Shown: positions 16,453 through 25,847, numbered from the stretch's first letter. The stretch is 64,000 bases of DNA from Paenibacillus macerans (GCF_023715465.1 NZ_JAMBOE010000016.1:62001-126000), one strand, 5' to 3'. Numbers and translations are program-made. The notes: generated by a model from the sequence alone, not told the origin.

Positions 16453-16472
16453 AACCTGGCCGCGGCCAGGTT
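16453..16472. terminator. Bidirectional terminator of the two-component operon
   Basis: AACCTGGCCG is followed by its exact inverse, with TTTCTTTT on the plus side and TTTTGTTT on the minus side. It lies just after the histidine kinase gene on the minus strand. Confidence 0.8.
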
Positions 16473-16515
16473 TCTTTTATCCGTTTGGGACCATCTACTA
16501 TCCGTATGGAACCGT

Positions 16516-18081
16516 CTACAGCGCCGGCAGCACAACGGTAAACGTTGCACCCGCGCCCGGTTCGCTGGCTGCGGAAATTTGCCCGCCGTGCGCTTCGACA
16601 ATCGATTGGGAGATCGCCAGCCCCAGCCCGGCGCCGCCTTGTTTGCGCGTCCGCGAGGCGTCGCTGCGGTAAAACCGCTCGAAGACGTGTGGCAGATGCT
16701 CTTTGGCAATCCCCTGCCCGTTATCCTGGACCTGAAGCAAGGCCCGGCCAGGCTGAGTGGACAAGGTGACCGTGATCCGTCCCGTCTGCGGGTCGGTATG
16801 CTGAACGGCGTTATGGAACAGGTTCAGCACGACCTGTTTGATTTTATCGTTATCGCACATCGCTGCAACCCCCGGGTGCACCACAAACCGGACCTCCCGA
16901 TCTTCGGCCAGCATGCGGAGGTGGGGCTCCATTTCCCGGATCAATTCGTCCAGTTGAACCTGTGTCCGTTGCACGACCGGCGTGCGGTCCAATTTGGCCA
17001 ACGTCAGCAGGTCCTCGACCAGCTTTTTCATCCGCCCCGATTCGCCAAGCATGCTGTTCAGCGCCGTGTGAAGCTGCTCCGGCCGGTCGGCGGCTCCGCG
17101 CAGCAGCACTTCGAGAAATCCGTGAATCGAGGTCAGCGGAGTGCGCAGCTCATGGGAGGCGTCCGCGACGAAGCGGCGCATCTGCTCCTTGGCTTCCCGC
17201 TCCGCCTCGAAGGCGGCCTCCAGCCGCTCCATCATGCCGTTGAAGGAAACGCCAAGCCGGTCGATTTCCGATTGCCCCGAAGCCGCCGGAAAACGGTTGT
17301 CGAGATTGCCCGCGTTCGTATCCTCCACCGTTTTGACCATTTGGTTCAAAGGAGTCAGCGTGCGCCGCAGCACCGGGAAATACAATGCCAAACTCCCGGC
17401 TAACGCAAGCAGCGAAAGTCCGGCAAACGTCAGCAGCTGCCGAAACACCACCTTAAGCATCGGAGCGGTGTAAATGCCCATCTGCACGAGCCAGCCATTC
17501 TCCCCGTTGTCCCCGGGAAACACCACTTCGCGAAATACGACAAGCTGCTCGTTGCCCTCCCCGTCCTTCATGACGCGGTAATCGCCAGGGCCCGATTTGC
17601 CCCAATTCCGCTTAAATAGGTTCCCGTATTCGCTATCTGTCAGACGGGGAGCCGTAATGCCCGTTTCGGAGGTCAAATCGATAAATTTGTAATCGGAGTT
17701 GATGATGGCCAGCGAGGAATCGGGCAGAAACAGCAGCGGGGGCGGAACCGGAGCGTTTTTGTTTGCGGTCCCGGCTCCGGCGCCGGGAGGAGAGCCGGCA
17801 GGCCCCGGTTTTGGCACATCGCCACCCCAATGTTCGGGAGTTTGCCCGCTCCGGTCGAACACTTCCCTCAAGGGACCTCTCATCTGCGAAGCCATTTTCT
17901 CAGCCTGATTTTTATATATAAAATCCTTCATAATCACGTATTGGAACGCTCCGATTAAAACGAGCAAAGCGGCCAAAATGAACAGGGAACGCGACAGCAG
18001 TTGAAACCGCAGCGAGCCCGGCAAAAACAAGCTCCGCCATCTTTGCCCGAAACGGCTTTTGGTCAGTTGGGGCCTTTTCAT
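16516..18081 (-). CDS. Sensor histidine kinase
   Basis: This 521-residue membrane kinase has a first membrane helix at about 30-52, an extracytoplasmic domain at about 53-205 with a low-complexity Pro/Gly stretch at 93-115, and a second helix at about 211-235. HAMP follows, then the dimerisation domain with phosphorylated His310 in DASHELRTPL, and the ATPase domain with LNLFHNAVQHT (N box), QDNGQGI (G1), FERFYRSDASR (F) and GGAGLGLAI (G2). It should autophosphorylate and pass phosphate to the response regulator encoded 32 bases upstream. The stimulus is unknown; an envelope signal is likely. Confidence 0.93.
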   Translation of the reverse strand: MKRPQLTKSRFGQRWRSLFLPGSLRFQLLSRSLFILAALLVLIGAFQYVIMKDFIYKNQAEKMASQMRGPLREVFDRSGQTPEHWGGDVPKPGPAGSPPGAGAGTANKNAPVPPPLLFLPDSSLAIINSDYKFIDLTSETGITAPRLTDSEYGNLFKRNWGKSGPGDYRVMKDGEGNEQLVVFREVVFPGDNGENGWLVQMGIYTAPMLKVVFRQLLTFAGLSLLALAGSLALYFPVLRRTLTPLNQMVKTVEDTNAGNLDNRFPAASGQSEIDRLGVSFNGMMERLEAAFEAEREAKEQMRRFVADASHELRTPLTSIHGFLEVLLRGAADRPEQLHTALNSMLGESGRMKKLVEDLLTLAKLDRTPVVQRTQVQLDELIREMEPHLRMLAEDREVRFVVHPGVAAMCDNDKIKQVVLNLFHNAVQHTDPQTGRITVTLSTQPGRALLQVQDNGQGIAKEHLPHVFERFYRSDASRTRKQGGAGLGLAISQSIVEAHGGQISAASEPGAGATFTVVLPAL

Positions 18082-18113
18082 AAGTTCCAGTTCCTTTCCT
18101 TATTAAAAGGGCT

Positions 18114-18803
18114 TCACGGCAAATCGACGCGATAACCCGCGCCGCGAAGCGTGCGGATCAGCCGGTGCTCTTTGTCGTTTAACTTTTCCCGCAGCGAGCG
18201 GATGTAGACTTCCACGATATTTTCCTCGCCGCCGAAATCATACCCCCATACCTTATCCAATATCGTCGTTTTGCTAAGCACGATCCCGTGGTTGAGGATC
18301 AGGTATTTGAGCAATTCGTATTCGGTCGGGGACAGCTCAAGCGGCTGCTCCTGGAATACGATTTCTTTTCTCCGGTCGTCCAGACGGAACGGTCCGATGA
18401 CAACTTCACCGAACAGCGCCGGAAACTGGTTGCGCAGGCGCGCTCCGATGCGGGCCAGCAGCTCTTCGAAGCTGAACGGCTTGACGACGTAATCGTCGGC
18501 GCCGATCGTCAGCCCTTTCACCCGGTCGTCCACTTCGTCCTTGGCCGTCAGCATGATGATCGCGACGTTGTCTCCGTTTTTGCGCAGCAGCCGGCATACT
18601 TCCCAGCCGTCCATGCCCGGCATCATAACGTCCAGCACGACGACATGCGGCTGAAATTCCGCCGCCAGATTGACGGCGCTCAGGCCGTCCGCCGCGGTTC
18701 TGACCTCAAAGCCTTCATTCGCCAGCCCCAGCTCCAGAAACTGCACGATATGCGGCTCGTCGTCCACCAGCAATATTTTTGCGCCCTTTGCGTTATTCAT
18801 CAT
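18114..18803 (-). CDS. OmpR-family response regulator
   Basis: This 229-residue protein has a receiver domain with acidic DDE at 14-16, the phosphorylation site Asp58 in VLDVMMPGMDGW, and TAKD and KPF motifs. A winged-helix DNA-binding domain of the PhoB/OmpR type follows (ELSPTEYELLKYLILNHGIVLSKTTI, YIRSLREKL, IRTLRGAGYRV). AGGAGG lies 8 bases before the ATG at 18803. It forms an operon with the histidine kinase and presumably receives phosphate from it. Target genes are not evident from the sequence. Confidence 0.94.
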   Translation of the reverse strand: MMNNAKGAKILLVDDEPHIVQFLELGLANEGFEVRTAADGLSAVNLAAEFQPHVVVLDVMMPGMDGWEVCRLLRKNGDNVAIIMLTAKDEVDDRVKGLTIGADDYVVKPFSFEELLARIGARLRNQFPALFGEVVIGPFRLDDRRKEIVFQEQPLELSPTEYELLKYLILNHGIVLSKTTILDKVWGYDFGGEENIVEVYIRSLREKLNDKEHRLIRTLRGAGYRVDLP

Positions 18804-19488
18804 GAAAAATGCCTCCTACATAAATGCGTGATCAAAAGACGTCTTTTTGAACACCTTCTATAATATAAAGACACAGGCTGTCGTTATCCTATCATCTCTA
18901 TTATGACCGATGACGCTGAGCGTTTGCTGAAAACCGCCTGAACGCCGACTTAAACTGTGCAGGCAGGAGGACGGATCGCGCTGTGCAAAGCGGATCGCGG
19001 TATTTTAACCGGTACTAGTAGATGATTCTGGAAATAACGTTAGGATGATGGCAAATGAAGACTTGAGAAAACGGCAAAATTAGTCTATTGAAGATCTCGG
19101 GTGACAACATAAAGGAAAAAAAGGGCGCTATTTCAGCGATATCCCACATGTTGCGTGAAATAAAGGAATTTTGTGGCGCTATTTTCATGATTTAGTGGCG
19201 TAAGGCTGCCTTTCGACCCGTTCATCGAAAAATAAGACCCAAAATTTCCCCTATGGTGATGAGGAAGCTCAAATTCGAAAAATAAGACCCTAAAGTTCCA
19301 CTATTTTATGGGGGACGATACTGAGCACAAGACTACTATAGAACAAAAGTGATCCATGGCCCCTGTTCGCAGATAAGCCATATTATTTCCGGATCATTCT
19401 ACTAGTTCGCCTTACATCCTGATCGTACCCGGTTTGCGCCGCGATGTAAATTGTTCTATGATTTCAGCCGGGTTCGTCCTTACCGCTC
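18804..19488. other. Intergenic region with repeats
   Basis: The stretch contains TGCGTGATCAAAAG plus a short inverted tail (about 18825-18852), which recurs at 24291-24316. Near 19226 and 19278 are two tandem-like copies of GAAAAATAAGACCC followed by AAA-TTCCNCTAT. Motifs with GGGCGCTATTT and GTGGCGCTATTTTC also repeat. I see no gene. Confidence 0.55.
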
Positions 19489-19518
19489 TTGATTGCGAAT
19501 CTGATTATAAGCTATACT
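19489..19518 (+). promoter_or_regulatory. Sigma-A promoter of ppaC
   Basis: TTGATT at 19489-19494 and TATACT at 19513-19518 are 18 bases apart, 35 bases before the ppaC start. Confidence 0.65.
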
Positions 19519-19553
19519 TTTGTCATTAAGTCTTTGAAAAGGGGAGTAACGAG

Positions 19554-20486
19554 ATGGAAAAAGTATTGATTTTCGGACATAAAAATCCGGACACGGATAC
19601 GATCTGCTCGGCGATCGCCTATGCCGATTTGAAATCGAAGCTGGGCTGGAACGTGGAGCCGGTGCGGCTTGGGGAAGTGAACGGGGAAACGGCGTTTGCG
19701 CTGGAACGGTTCGGCTTTGCCGCGCCCCGGCTGGTGGAAGCGGTAGCCGGCGAAGTGAAGGAGGTCATTTTGGTCGACCATAACGAACGCCAGCAAAGCG
19801 TGTCCGACATCGATCAAGTTCGCGTCGCCGAAGTCATCGACCATCACCGGATCGCCAATTTCGAAACGAGCGGCCCGCTTTACTATCGCGCTGAGCCGGT
19901 CGGCTGTACGGCAACGATTCTGAACAAAATGTACAAAGAAAACGGCATCGAAGTTCCGGCCAATGTCGCCGGGCTGATGTTGTCCGCAATCATTTCCGAC
20001 TCATTGCTGTTCAAATCGCCAACCTGCACCGAGCAAGACGTGGCCGCAGCCCGCGAGCTGGCGGGTATTGCTGGCGTCAACCCCGAGGAATACGGACTCG
20101 ATATGCTGAAAGCCGGGGCCGATCTGAGCGACAAAACGATTGAACAGTTGATCACGCTTGATGCCAAGGAATTCGACATGGGCGGGTCGAAGGTGGAAAT
20201 CGCCCAGGTGAACGCCGTGGACGTAAACGACGTCCTGTCGCGGCAAAGCGAAATCGAAGCCGCACTAAACGGCATTATTGACAGCAAAGGACTGGACCTG
20301 TTCCTGTTTGTCGTCACCGACATTTTGAACAACGATTCCGTGGGCCTGGCGCTCGGAAAAGCGGCGGAAGCGGTCGAGCAGGCGTACAATGTCAAGCTGG
20401 CCGGCAACAAAGCGGTGCTGAAAGGCGTCGTATCCCGCAAATCGCAAATCGTGCCGGTGCTGACGGACATTTTCAACAAGCGTTAA
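19554..20486 (+). CDS. ppaC: Manganese-dependent inorganic pyrophosphatase
   Basis: This 310-residue cytoplasmic enzyme is a family II (DHH) pyrophosphatase that splits pyrophosphate to drive biosynthesis. The motifs are intact: FGHKNPDTDTICSA at the N-terminus, LVDHNE, the DHH motif VIDHHR, SDSLLFKSPT, and the C-terminal DHHA2 signature GVVSRKSQIVP that binds substrate. The length is normal. AAAGGGGAG lies 7 bases before the ATG, and a good promoter and a strong terminator bracket it, so it is a single-gene unit. Confidence 0.95.
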   Translation: MEKVLIFGHKNPDTDTICSAIAYADLKSKLGWNVEPVRLGEVNGETAFALERFGFAAPRLVEAVAGEVKEVILVDHNERQQSVSDIDQVRVAEVIDHHRIANFETSGPLYYRAEPVGCTATILNKMYKENGIEVPANVAGLMLSAIISDSLLFKSPTCTEQDVAAARELAGIAGVNPEEYGLDMLKAGADLSDKTIEQLITLDAKEFDMGGSKVEIAQVNAVDVNDVLSRQSEIEAALNGIIDSKGLDLFLFVVTDILNNDSVGLALGKAAEAVEQAYNVKLAGNKAVLKGVVSRKSQIVPVLTDIFNKR

Positions 20487-20518
20487 GCGAAATAAGTTCG
20501 AAAGGCATAACATGAAAT

Positions 20519-20572
20519 GAAAAAAGTCTTGAAACGGCGGGCTTAAGCCCGGTTCGCTTCAAGACTTTTTTG
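20519..20572. terminator. Strong bidirectional terminator
   Basis: AAAAAAGTCTTGAA pairs with its complement ending AAGACTTTTTT, and an inner GCGGGC/GCCCG stem extends it. It lies between convergent ppaC and the MFS gene and can serve both. Confidence 0.9.
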
Positions 20573-20601
20573 CGGTTAACACGGCTGCAGACGTTCCCCG
20601 C

Positions 20602-21855
20602 CTACGGCTGCTCGGGTGACGGAGTATGCGCCTGAGCTGGCTTATATTTGAAGATCGGGATCAAAATCGCCGCTCCGATCAGCATGATGATGCCGGAGGC
20701 CGCATAGATGCCGACCAGCGGGAAAAACTTTTTGAGCACGCCGGACAACGACATCATGATGACCATCATGCCCATGAACATCGGGCTAAGCACCCCATTG
20801 ACGCGCCCGACGTATTCCTGCTCCGTCCATTGCAGAATGAGCGTGTTAATGCCGATTTGGATGCAGGGCATCGTCAGGCCGTTAATAAATTGCAGCGTCA
20901 AGGTGAGCGGAACGCTTGTCGAGAAGCCCATGCCGGCGATACACACCGCGCTGATCGTTATCCCGAACGCCAGCAGGATCTGCGGCGGGATGCGTTTGGC
21001 CAGCGTCATGACGGCCGCTCCGCCGATCAGCATGGCGATCCCGTTCACCATCAACAGAAATTGCAGGAATTCCTCGCTTTTCCCCAGGTTTTCCGTGACT
21101 AAAAACAACCCCAACGTCTGAATCGTACCGACGGAAAAACCGGCGATCGCAAAGGTCGCGCCGAGCACTTTCAGTACCGGACTGCGCCAGACGTAGCGGA
21201 AACCGGCCGCCAGCTCCTGGCGGATGTTCGATGGTTGACCCGCTTTTACCTCTGGCGTTTCATCGGCCGGAATGCGGAACAGAACAATCGCCGACAGCAG
21301 GAAGGCCACGCCCATCACGCCGATCGAAAGATGAATGCCAAACTGATGATAAGCAAAGATGCCGAGCGACGGCCCCAGCACCATAAAGATGGCGATCAGC
21401 GACTGGAACAGGGCCATGCCTTGCTGCACCTGATCGGGATGGACATGCTGCTTGAACAGCTTCATCACCGACGGCTGAGAGAACTGCGACAAAATGGCTG
21501 AAACGAACGTGGCAAAATAAACGGTTTCCCAAGATTCATACAACAGGGTGATCAATACTACAAATACCGATACTGCGGAGAGGAAGTCGCACCAGATCAT
21601 CGTTTTTTTCGGCCTCCAACGGTCGGCAAAGGCGCCTCCGATAAAGGAAAACACAAAAATCGGCGCAAACTCCACAACGGAAATCAGCGAGATGGCTAGC
21701 GGGTCGTTATGCGTTTTTTCCGAAACGAACATCAAAATGGCAAAATTGCGGACCCAGATCCCGATCTGCAAAAAAATGTTGGAGATCAGAATCGTCTGAT
21801 AAAACTTGTTGCGAAACAAACTGGGAGCGGGTGAAGCGTGCGCTTGATTAGTCAT
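20602..21855 (-). CDS. MFS transporter
   Basis: This 417-residue transporter has about twelve membrane helices. Loop 2-3 reads GGAFADRWRPKKTM, the classical MFS signature, and the middle is a charged loop (PADETPEVKAGQPSNIRQELA). It resembles the macrolide-efflux/EntS-like group, many of which export drugs or siderophores; the substrate is unknown. I moved the start to the ATG at 21855 because the earlier GTG lies inside the ribosome site GAGGTGG. The tail is proline-rich. Confidence 0.88.
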   Translation of the reverse strand: MTNQAHASPAPSLFRNKFYQTILISNIFLQIGIWVRNFAILMFVSEKTHNDPLAISLISVVEFAPIFVFSFIGGAFADRWRPKKTMIWCDFLSAVSVFVVLITLLYESWETVYFATFVSAILSQFSQPSVMKLFKQHVHPDQVQQGMALFQSLIAIFMVLGPSLGIFAYHQFGIHLSIGVMGVAFLLSAIVLFRIPADETPEVKAGQPSNIRQELAAGFRYVWRSPVLKVLGATFAIAGFSVGTIQTLGLFLVTENLGKSEEFLQFLLMVNGIAMLIGGAAVMTLAKRIPPQILLAFGITISAVCIAGMGFSTSVPLTLTLQFINGLTMPCIQIGINTLILQWTEQEYVGRVNGVLSPMFMGMMVIMMSLSGVLKKFFPLVGIYAASGIIMLIGAAILIPIFKYKPAQAHTPSPEQP

Positions 21856-21869
21856 TATTACCACCTCAA

Positions 21870-22075
21870 TATGGATTCTCGTTGTTTAGTTAAGCTTACC
21901 CAACTTTCATATAATAAGTTTTTTTCCTTCATTAGAAAAGGGAAAAAACAATTATAATCGGATATTCTTCAGCTTTTTATTAAATTTTAAGTATTGTCGC
22001 GGATACCGAGTATTCGGGAGCGTCGGCGTTGCACCGGACCTTTAATAACATCAAGCCGGCTGCGCCGGATGCTAA
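21870..22075. other. AT-rich upstream region of the MFS gene
   Basis: The first ~100 bases are A/T-rich and presumably carry the minus-strand promoter of the MFS gene, though no box pair is convincing. A small GC-rich hairpin (GCCGGCTGCGCCGG) lies near 22055. Confidence 0.4.
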
Positions 22076-22127
22076 AGAAAAAAGCTGTCCCAAAGCCTGT
22101 TGGCTTTGCGGGCAGCTTTTTTTTCAA
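22076..22127. terminator. Terminator hairpin
   Basis: AAAAAAGCTGTCCC pairs with GCGGGCAGCTTTTTT around an inner AAAGCC/GGCTTT stem. T-runs lie on both sides. It is well placed to end the minus-strand gene at 22421. Confidence 0.8.
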
Positions 22128-22146
22128 TTATAGACGGCCTGGTGGG

Positions 22147-22336
22147 ATCAGCTGCAAAAGTGCATTCCATATTCCCACAAATCACCATTTTAGAGCGATT
22201 GAAATGCAAAAAGTACATCTCATTTAGGGCTATACGATAAAAAAGTAACTTTTGACCAGTAATGAACTGCACATTTGCATTTGAACTACCCATATTGAGG
22301 AGCTTCGACAAAAATCGCATGCACTTTTGCATTTCG
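22147..22336. repeat. ~190-bp dispersed repeat with TGCAAAAGTGCA ends, copy 2
   Basis: It is collinear with 16195-16383: TGCAAAAGTGCATT at the left, GAGCGATTG, CGATAAAAAAGTNACTTTTGACC and GAACTGCAC in the middle, and GCATGCACTTTTGCATTTCG at the right end. Confidence 0.75.
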
Positions 22337-22420
22337 CAGGAGTACACCCCCCTCTTCCTTATATCGTAACGTGGCGGGAGTGGGAGTGGCATATAGTTCT
22401 TTTTACGCGCTCCCCTGCTT

Positions 22421-22747
22421 TTAAGTGGATTTTTGTTCTGGCGGTCCGATCAAGTTAAACCGCTCCAACTGCGTCCACAGCCCTTCTTTTTGCAAAATTT
22501 CGCGCTGTTTGGGGCCGATCAGGTCGAAGTGGGGAAACGGCGAGCGGTTATGGATATATTTCGGGTCAAGCCCGTGCTCGCGGCACCAGGAGGTGAGCCG
22601 GCTTAAATCCGAGCAGCCGACCTTCGTCACCGTTTTGGCGCCGGGAAAACGCGGGTCCAGCCAGTAATGGGTCAAATAGGCGATGTCGCCGCGGGCGACG
22701 CGTTGTTTCCACTCGTTCAGTTCTTCGCGTGTCACGCCAAAAGCCAT
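22421..22747 (-). CDS. Conserved small protein (YneQ-like)
   Basis: This 108-residue soluble protein starts MAFGVTREELNEWK and contains THYWLDPRFPGAKTVTKVGCSDLSRL and RSPFPHFDLIGPKQREILQ. I recall a Bacillus protein of unknown function, YneQ, with this pattern, but could not check it. The two cysteines (GCSDL, WCREHG) and several histidines might bind a metal; that is speculation. An AGAGG site precedes the ATG. It stands alone, with a terminator some 300 bases downstream beyond a repeat. Confidence 0.7.
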   Translation of the reverse strand: MAFGVTREELNEWKQRVARGDIAYLTHYWLDPRFPGAKTVTKVGCSDLSRLTSWCREHGLDPKYIHNRSPFPHFDLIGPKQREILQKEGLWTQLERFNLIGPPEQKST

Positions 22748-22896
22748 GGGCCAAGCCTCTTTTCTTTGAGATGTGACTTATTATACCACAGGCAATTTGC
22801 CGTAAAAACGCGGGTTACATAATTCCCTGGGTTAGGCTGCACTATAAAGGAGTAACAGGATTTTAACATGATATTAACGGAAATGGGGGAACTGAA

Positions 22897-24285
22897 ATGG
22901 CGAAGGCAGGGGGGAATGAGGCAGAAAAAGGAAACCTGCGCTGGTGGCAGCTGTCCTTGCTTGGGGTGGCGTCCACGATCGGGACCGGTTATTTTCTCGG
23001 CTCAGGAATCGGGATTCGCATGGCGGGACCGGCGATTCTGCTCGCGTTTGTCCTCGCGGCCGCCGGAACCTACACAGTGTTCGAAGTGCTGGCCCGCATG
23101 ACGGCGGACCGGCCGGAGCAGGGCTCTTTCCGCTCTTATGCGAAACGGGCGTTCGGCCGGTGGGCCGGGTTTGGCAGCGGCTGGGTGTACTGGTGCTCCG
23201 AATTGCTCGCTATGGGCAGCCAGTTGACCGCATTGTCCCTGTTTTCGCGGTTTTGGTTCCCCGGAGTACCGATGTGGATTTTTGCGATTGGTTATGCCGT
23301 ACTTGGACTGGCCGTCATTTTTTTGGGAAACCGGGTCTTCGATTCGATGGAAAATGTGCTGTCCGTGATCAAAATCGCCGCGATCTTGATGTTTTTGATC
23401 GTGGCGGGGACCGCGCTAATGGGCTGGATTCCGGGAGGAGGAGGCAAATCCCCGGAGTTTCCGCATACCGTGGGCGCTTTTTTTCCTGCCGGTTACCTCG
23501 GATTATGGTCGGGGTTTATTTTTGCTTTTAACGCCTTCGGGGGGATCGAAGTGATGGGCATGATGGCCGTACGCCTGCGGGAGCCAAAGGATGCGCCGAA
23601 GGCGGGCAAGGTGATGCTGCTGGTTCTGTCGATCGTCTATTTGCTGTCGATTGGTTTGACGCTGACCTTGATCTCGTACAAAGCGGTCGATCCCAAACAC
23701 AGCCCGTTTATTACGGCACTCAGAAATTATCATCTGCCGTTTATTCCGCATGTGTTCAACGGGGTGCTGATCGTCGCCGGATTTTCCACGATGGTGGCCT
23801 CCTTGTATGCCGTAACGACGATGTTGGTCACCCTCGCCAAAGACAAGGATGCGCCCCTGTTGTTCGCCCGCAAAGCCTGGGGCAAACGGCCTTTGTATGC
23901 GATCGGCCTGACCGCCGCCGGGCTGGCCGTTTCCGTCGTGATGTCGTTCGTGATGCCCGGGCGTATTTACGAATACATTACCACCGCCGCCGGACTGCTG
24001 CTGCTTTACAACTGGTTTTTCATCTTGGTCACGGCGGGCAGGCTGCTGAGGTTCAGCACGTTTGGCCGGATCAAACGCTGGACGGGCATGGCGCTTATCG
24101 TGCTTGCGGTGCTCGGGACACTATTCCACGGTACCAGCCGCCCCGGTTTTTGGGGCAGCTTGATTTTTATTGCCGTCATCGGCATGGTCACGCTAATCAT
24201 GCAGTTCACCGTTTGGAAGCGCCGGAAAATCGCGAGACGCCGGCAAGGCAAACCGCTGGTGCTGCGCCCGAAGCGCACTACGTAA
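22897..24285 (+). CDS. APC-superfamily amino acid permease
   Basis: This 462-residue membrane protein has about twelve helices. The helix-1 motif GVASTIGTGYFLGSGIGIRMAGPA is the unwound substrate-binding region of APC permeases, and the conserved loop YAKRAFGRWAGFGSGWVYW follows. GGIEVMGMMAVRLREPKDAPKA matches helix 6 and the next loop. It most likely imports an amino acid with protons; the specificity is unknown. The ATG at 22897 follows GGGGGA by about 7 bases. The C-terminus is very basic (RRKIARRRQGK). Confidence 0.88.
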   Translation: MAKAGGNEAEKGNLRWWQLSLLGVASTIGTGYFLGSGIGIRMAGPAILLAFVLAAAGTYTVFEVLARMTADRPEQGSFRSYAKRAFGRWAGFGSGWVYWCSELLAMGSQLTALSLFSRFWFPGVPMWIFAIGYAVLGLAVIFLGNRVFDSMENVLSVIKIAAILMFLIVAGTALMGWIPGGGGKSPEFPHTVGAFFPAGYLGLWSGFIFAFNAFGGIEVMGMMAVRLREPKDAPKAGKVMLLVLSIVYLLSIGLTLTLISYKAVDPKHSPFITALRNYHLPFIPHVFNGVLIVAGFSTMVASLYAVTTMLVTLAKDKDAPLLFARKAWGKRPLYAIGLTAAGLAVSVVMSFVMPGRIYEYITTAAGLLLLYNWFFILVTAGRLLRFSTFGRIKRWTGMALIVLAVLGTLFHGTSRPGFWGSLIFIAVIGMVTLIMQFTVWKRRKIARRRQGKPLVLRPKRTT

Positions 24286-24290
24286 TTAGT

Positions 24291-24316
24291 GCGTGATCAA
24301 AAGCGGACTTTTTGGA
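24291..24316. repeat. Short intergenic repeat (TGCGTGATCAAAAG)
   Basis: GTGCGTGATCAAAAGCGGACTTTTTGG shares its first 14-15 bases and its layout with 18825-18852. It lies between convergent genes. Confidence 0.5.
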
Positions 24317-24326
24317 AAAAAGCATC

Positions 24327-24959
24327 TTAAAGCCGTTCCAGCAGCAGGAGTGCAGCTTCGTAACCGAAGTACAGCCCAAAGCCGATCAGGGACAGACCGG
24401 ACAATATGGAGATGACGACGAGAATCCGGTCGGTCAGAAATCTGCGGAACATGCTGGCAAACCCAGCCATCGTTAAATCCCAAATGATCAGGCCGGCAAT
24501 GATGCCGCAGCTGTTGAAGATCAATTCCGGTGTTCCTGCGGCGGATGCCGCCTGGGCCAGTACAGAGCCGTAGATGCCAAGCCAGAACAAAATGGACAGC
24601 GGATTGCTGACGGACATCATAAATCCGGACAGGAGAGATTTCATCAGCGGTTCGCCGCCCCGCATCTCATTCAGCTCAACTTTCCCCGCTTCCTTCAAAC
24701 TTTCGATACCGGTGTAAGTTAGGATGAAGAAGCCGAACAGCCACAGGAATGTTTTCATAAACGGGGTGTTTAAAAAATGAACGACGCCGAAATAAACCAG
24801 CAGCATGTATAAAATATCGGCCGCCAGCGCCCCGATTCCCACCAGCCAGGCGTGGAAAAAGCCGCCGCGAATGCCTTTGTCGAGTTGGGCCGCATTGACC
24901 GGTCCGATTGGTGCGGACAGGGATATACCCAGCAGCACGTAGCTGATGAAACTATGCAT
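24327..24959 (-). CDS. LysE-family amino acid exporter
   Basis: This 210-residue protein with about six membrane helices shows the LysE/RhtB signature at the N-terminus: LLGISLSAPIGPVNAAQLDKGIRGGFFHAWLVGIGALAADILYMLL. The next helices read FGFFILTYTGIESLK and SGFMMSVSNPLSILFWLGIYGS. Family members export basic or other amino acids and related compounds. GGAGGGAA lies upstream of the ATG. It is divergent from the MBL/TetR operon, with an operator-like palindrome in between. Confidence 0.9.
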   Translation of the reverse strand: MHSFISYVLLGISLSAPIGPVNAAQLDKGIRGGFFHAWLVGIGALAADILYMLLVYFGVVHFLNTPFMKTFLWLFGFFILTYTGIESLKEAGKVELNEMRGGEPLMKSLLSGFMMSVSNPLSILFWLGIYGSVLAQAASAAGTPELIFNSCGIIAGLIIWDLTMAGFASMFRRFLTDRILVVISILSGLSLIGFGLYFGYEAALLLLERL

Positions 24960-25057
24960 TCCAATTTCCCTCCAGACTGTGATTTATCGTGCTTGTACAT
25001 CTTATTCGGAAAACGCGGCTTGTACGACTTAAAAAAACAGTTGAAAAACTAATGGTA

Positions 25058-25077
25058 TTAGTTTAAATTAAAACTAA
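25058..25077. promoter_or_regulatory. Operator-like palindrome TTAGTTT-N6-AAACTAA
   Basis: The palindrome lies about 30 bases before the MBL gene, between it and lysE-like, and a half-site CTTTAGTTTTT follows at 25081. The same arms with the same 6-base spacer occur at 37280-37299. The TetR-type regulator encoded two genes on is the natural candidate to bind here. Confidence 0.55.
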
Positions 25078-25109
25078 ACACTTTAGTTTTTGGGAAGAGG
25101 CGATTAATG

Positions 25110-25847
25110 ATGAGAATCCGTAAATATGAAAAGTTAACGCAGCTGTCGTTCCTGCCGCGGTTTTTTCCGGTCAATTGCTATTTGGTTGAGGAGGAGGATG
25201 GCGTCACGCTGATCGACGCCGCTTTGCCCTATAGCGCCGAAGGGATTTTGCGGGCGGTGCAATCGACCGGCAAGCCGCTTGCCCGCATCGTGTTGACGCA
25301 TGTTCATGACGATCATGTGGGAGCGCTGGACTCTCTCAAGGCGAAGCACCCGAACGTTCCGGTGTACGTCTCCGCCCGGGACGCCCGGCTCATGAGCGGC
25401 GACGTAACGCTTGATGAAGGCGAGCCGCAAACGCCGATCCGCGGCGGCGTCCCCAAGAAGCTGAACACACGCGCCGACGTGATGTTCACGGACGGAGAGC
25501 GGATCGGCTCGCTGCTCGCCGTGGCCTCGCCGGGGCATACGCCCGGCTCGTTTTCGCTGCTGGACACGCGCAGCGGCGCGCTGATCGTGGGCGACGCCTT
25601 CCAGACGCGCGCCGGTATCGCGGTCAGCGGCACCGTCCGCCCGCTGTTCCCGTTCCCGGCGCTGGCCACCTGGAACAAGCCGACCGCGCTGGCCAGCGCG
25701 CGCAAGCTGGCCGCTTTGAGGCCTGCGCTGCTGGCGGCCGGGCACGGCGATGTGCTCGAGCGGCCGGGCGCCGCGATGGAGCGGGCGATCCGGGCGGCGG
25801 AGCGCGCCGTTTCGGGCGGCGCGCAGCACCGGCAGCGGGAGGTGTAG
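25110..25847 (+). CDS. Metallo-beta-lactamase-fold hydrolase
   Basis: This 245-residue cytoplasmic protein has THVHDDHVG (metal ligands), SPGHTPGSFSLLDT, GDAFQT and the late AAGHGDVLE, all intact for a two-metal MBL hydrolase of the glyoxalase II/lactonase type. The substrate is not known. Two adjacent ATGs (25107 and 25110) are possible, following GAAGAGGCG. It overlaps in context with the TetR regulator, which starts 4 bases after its stop, so the two are an operon. The C-terminal part is very GC-rich with repeated Ala/Arg. Confidence 0.85.
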   Translation: MRIRKYEKLTQLSFLPRFFPVNCYLVEEEDGVTLIDAALPYSAEGILRAVQSTGKPLARIVLTHVHDDHVGALDSLKAKHPNVPVYVSARDARLMSGDVTLDEGEPQTPIRGGVPKKLNTRADVMFTDGERIGSLLAVASPGHTPGSFSLLDTRSGALIVGDAFQTRAGIAVSGTVRPLFPFPALATWNKPTALASARKLAALRPALLAAGHGDVLERPGAAMERAIRAAERAVSGGAQHRQREV

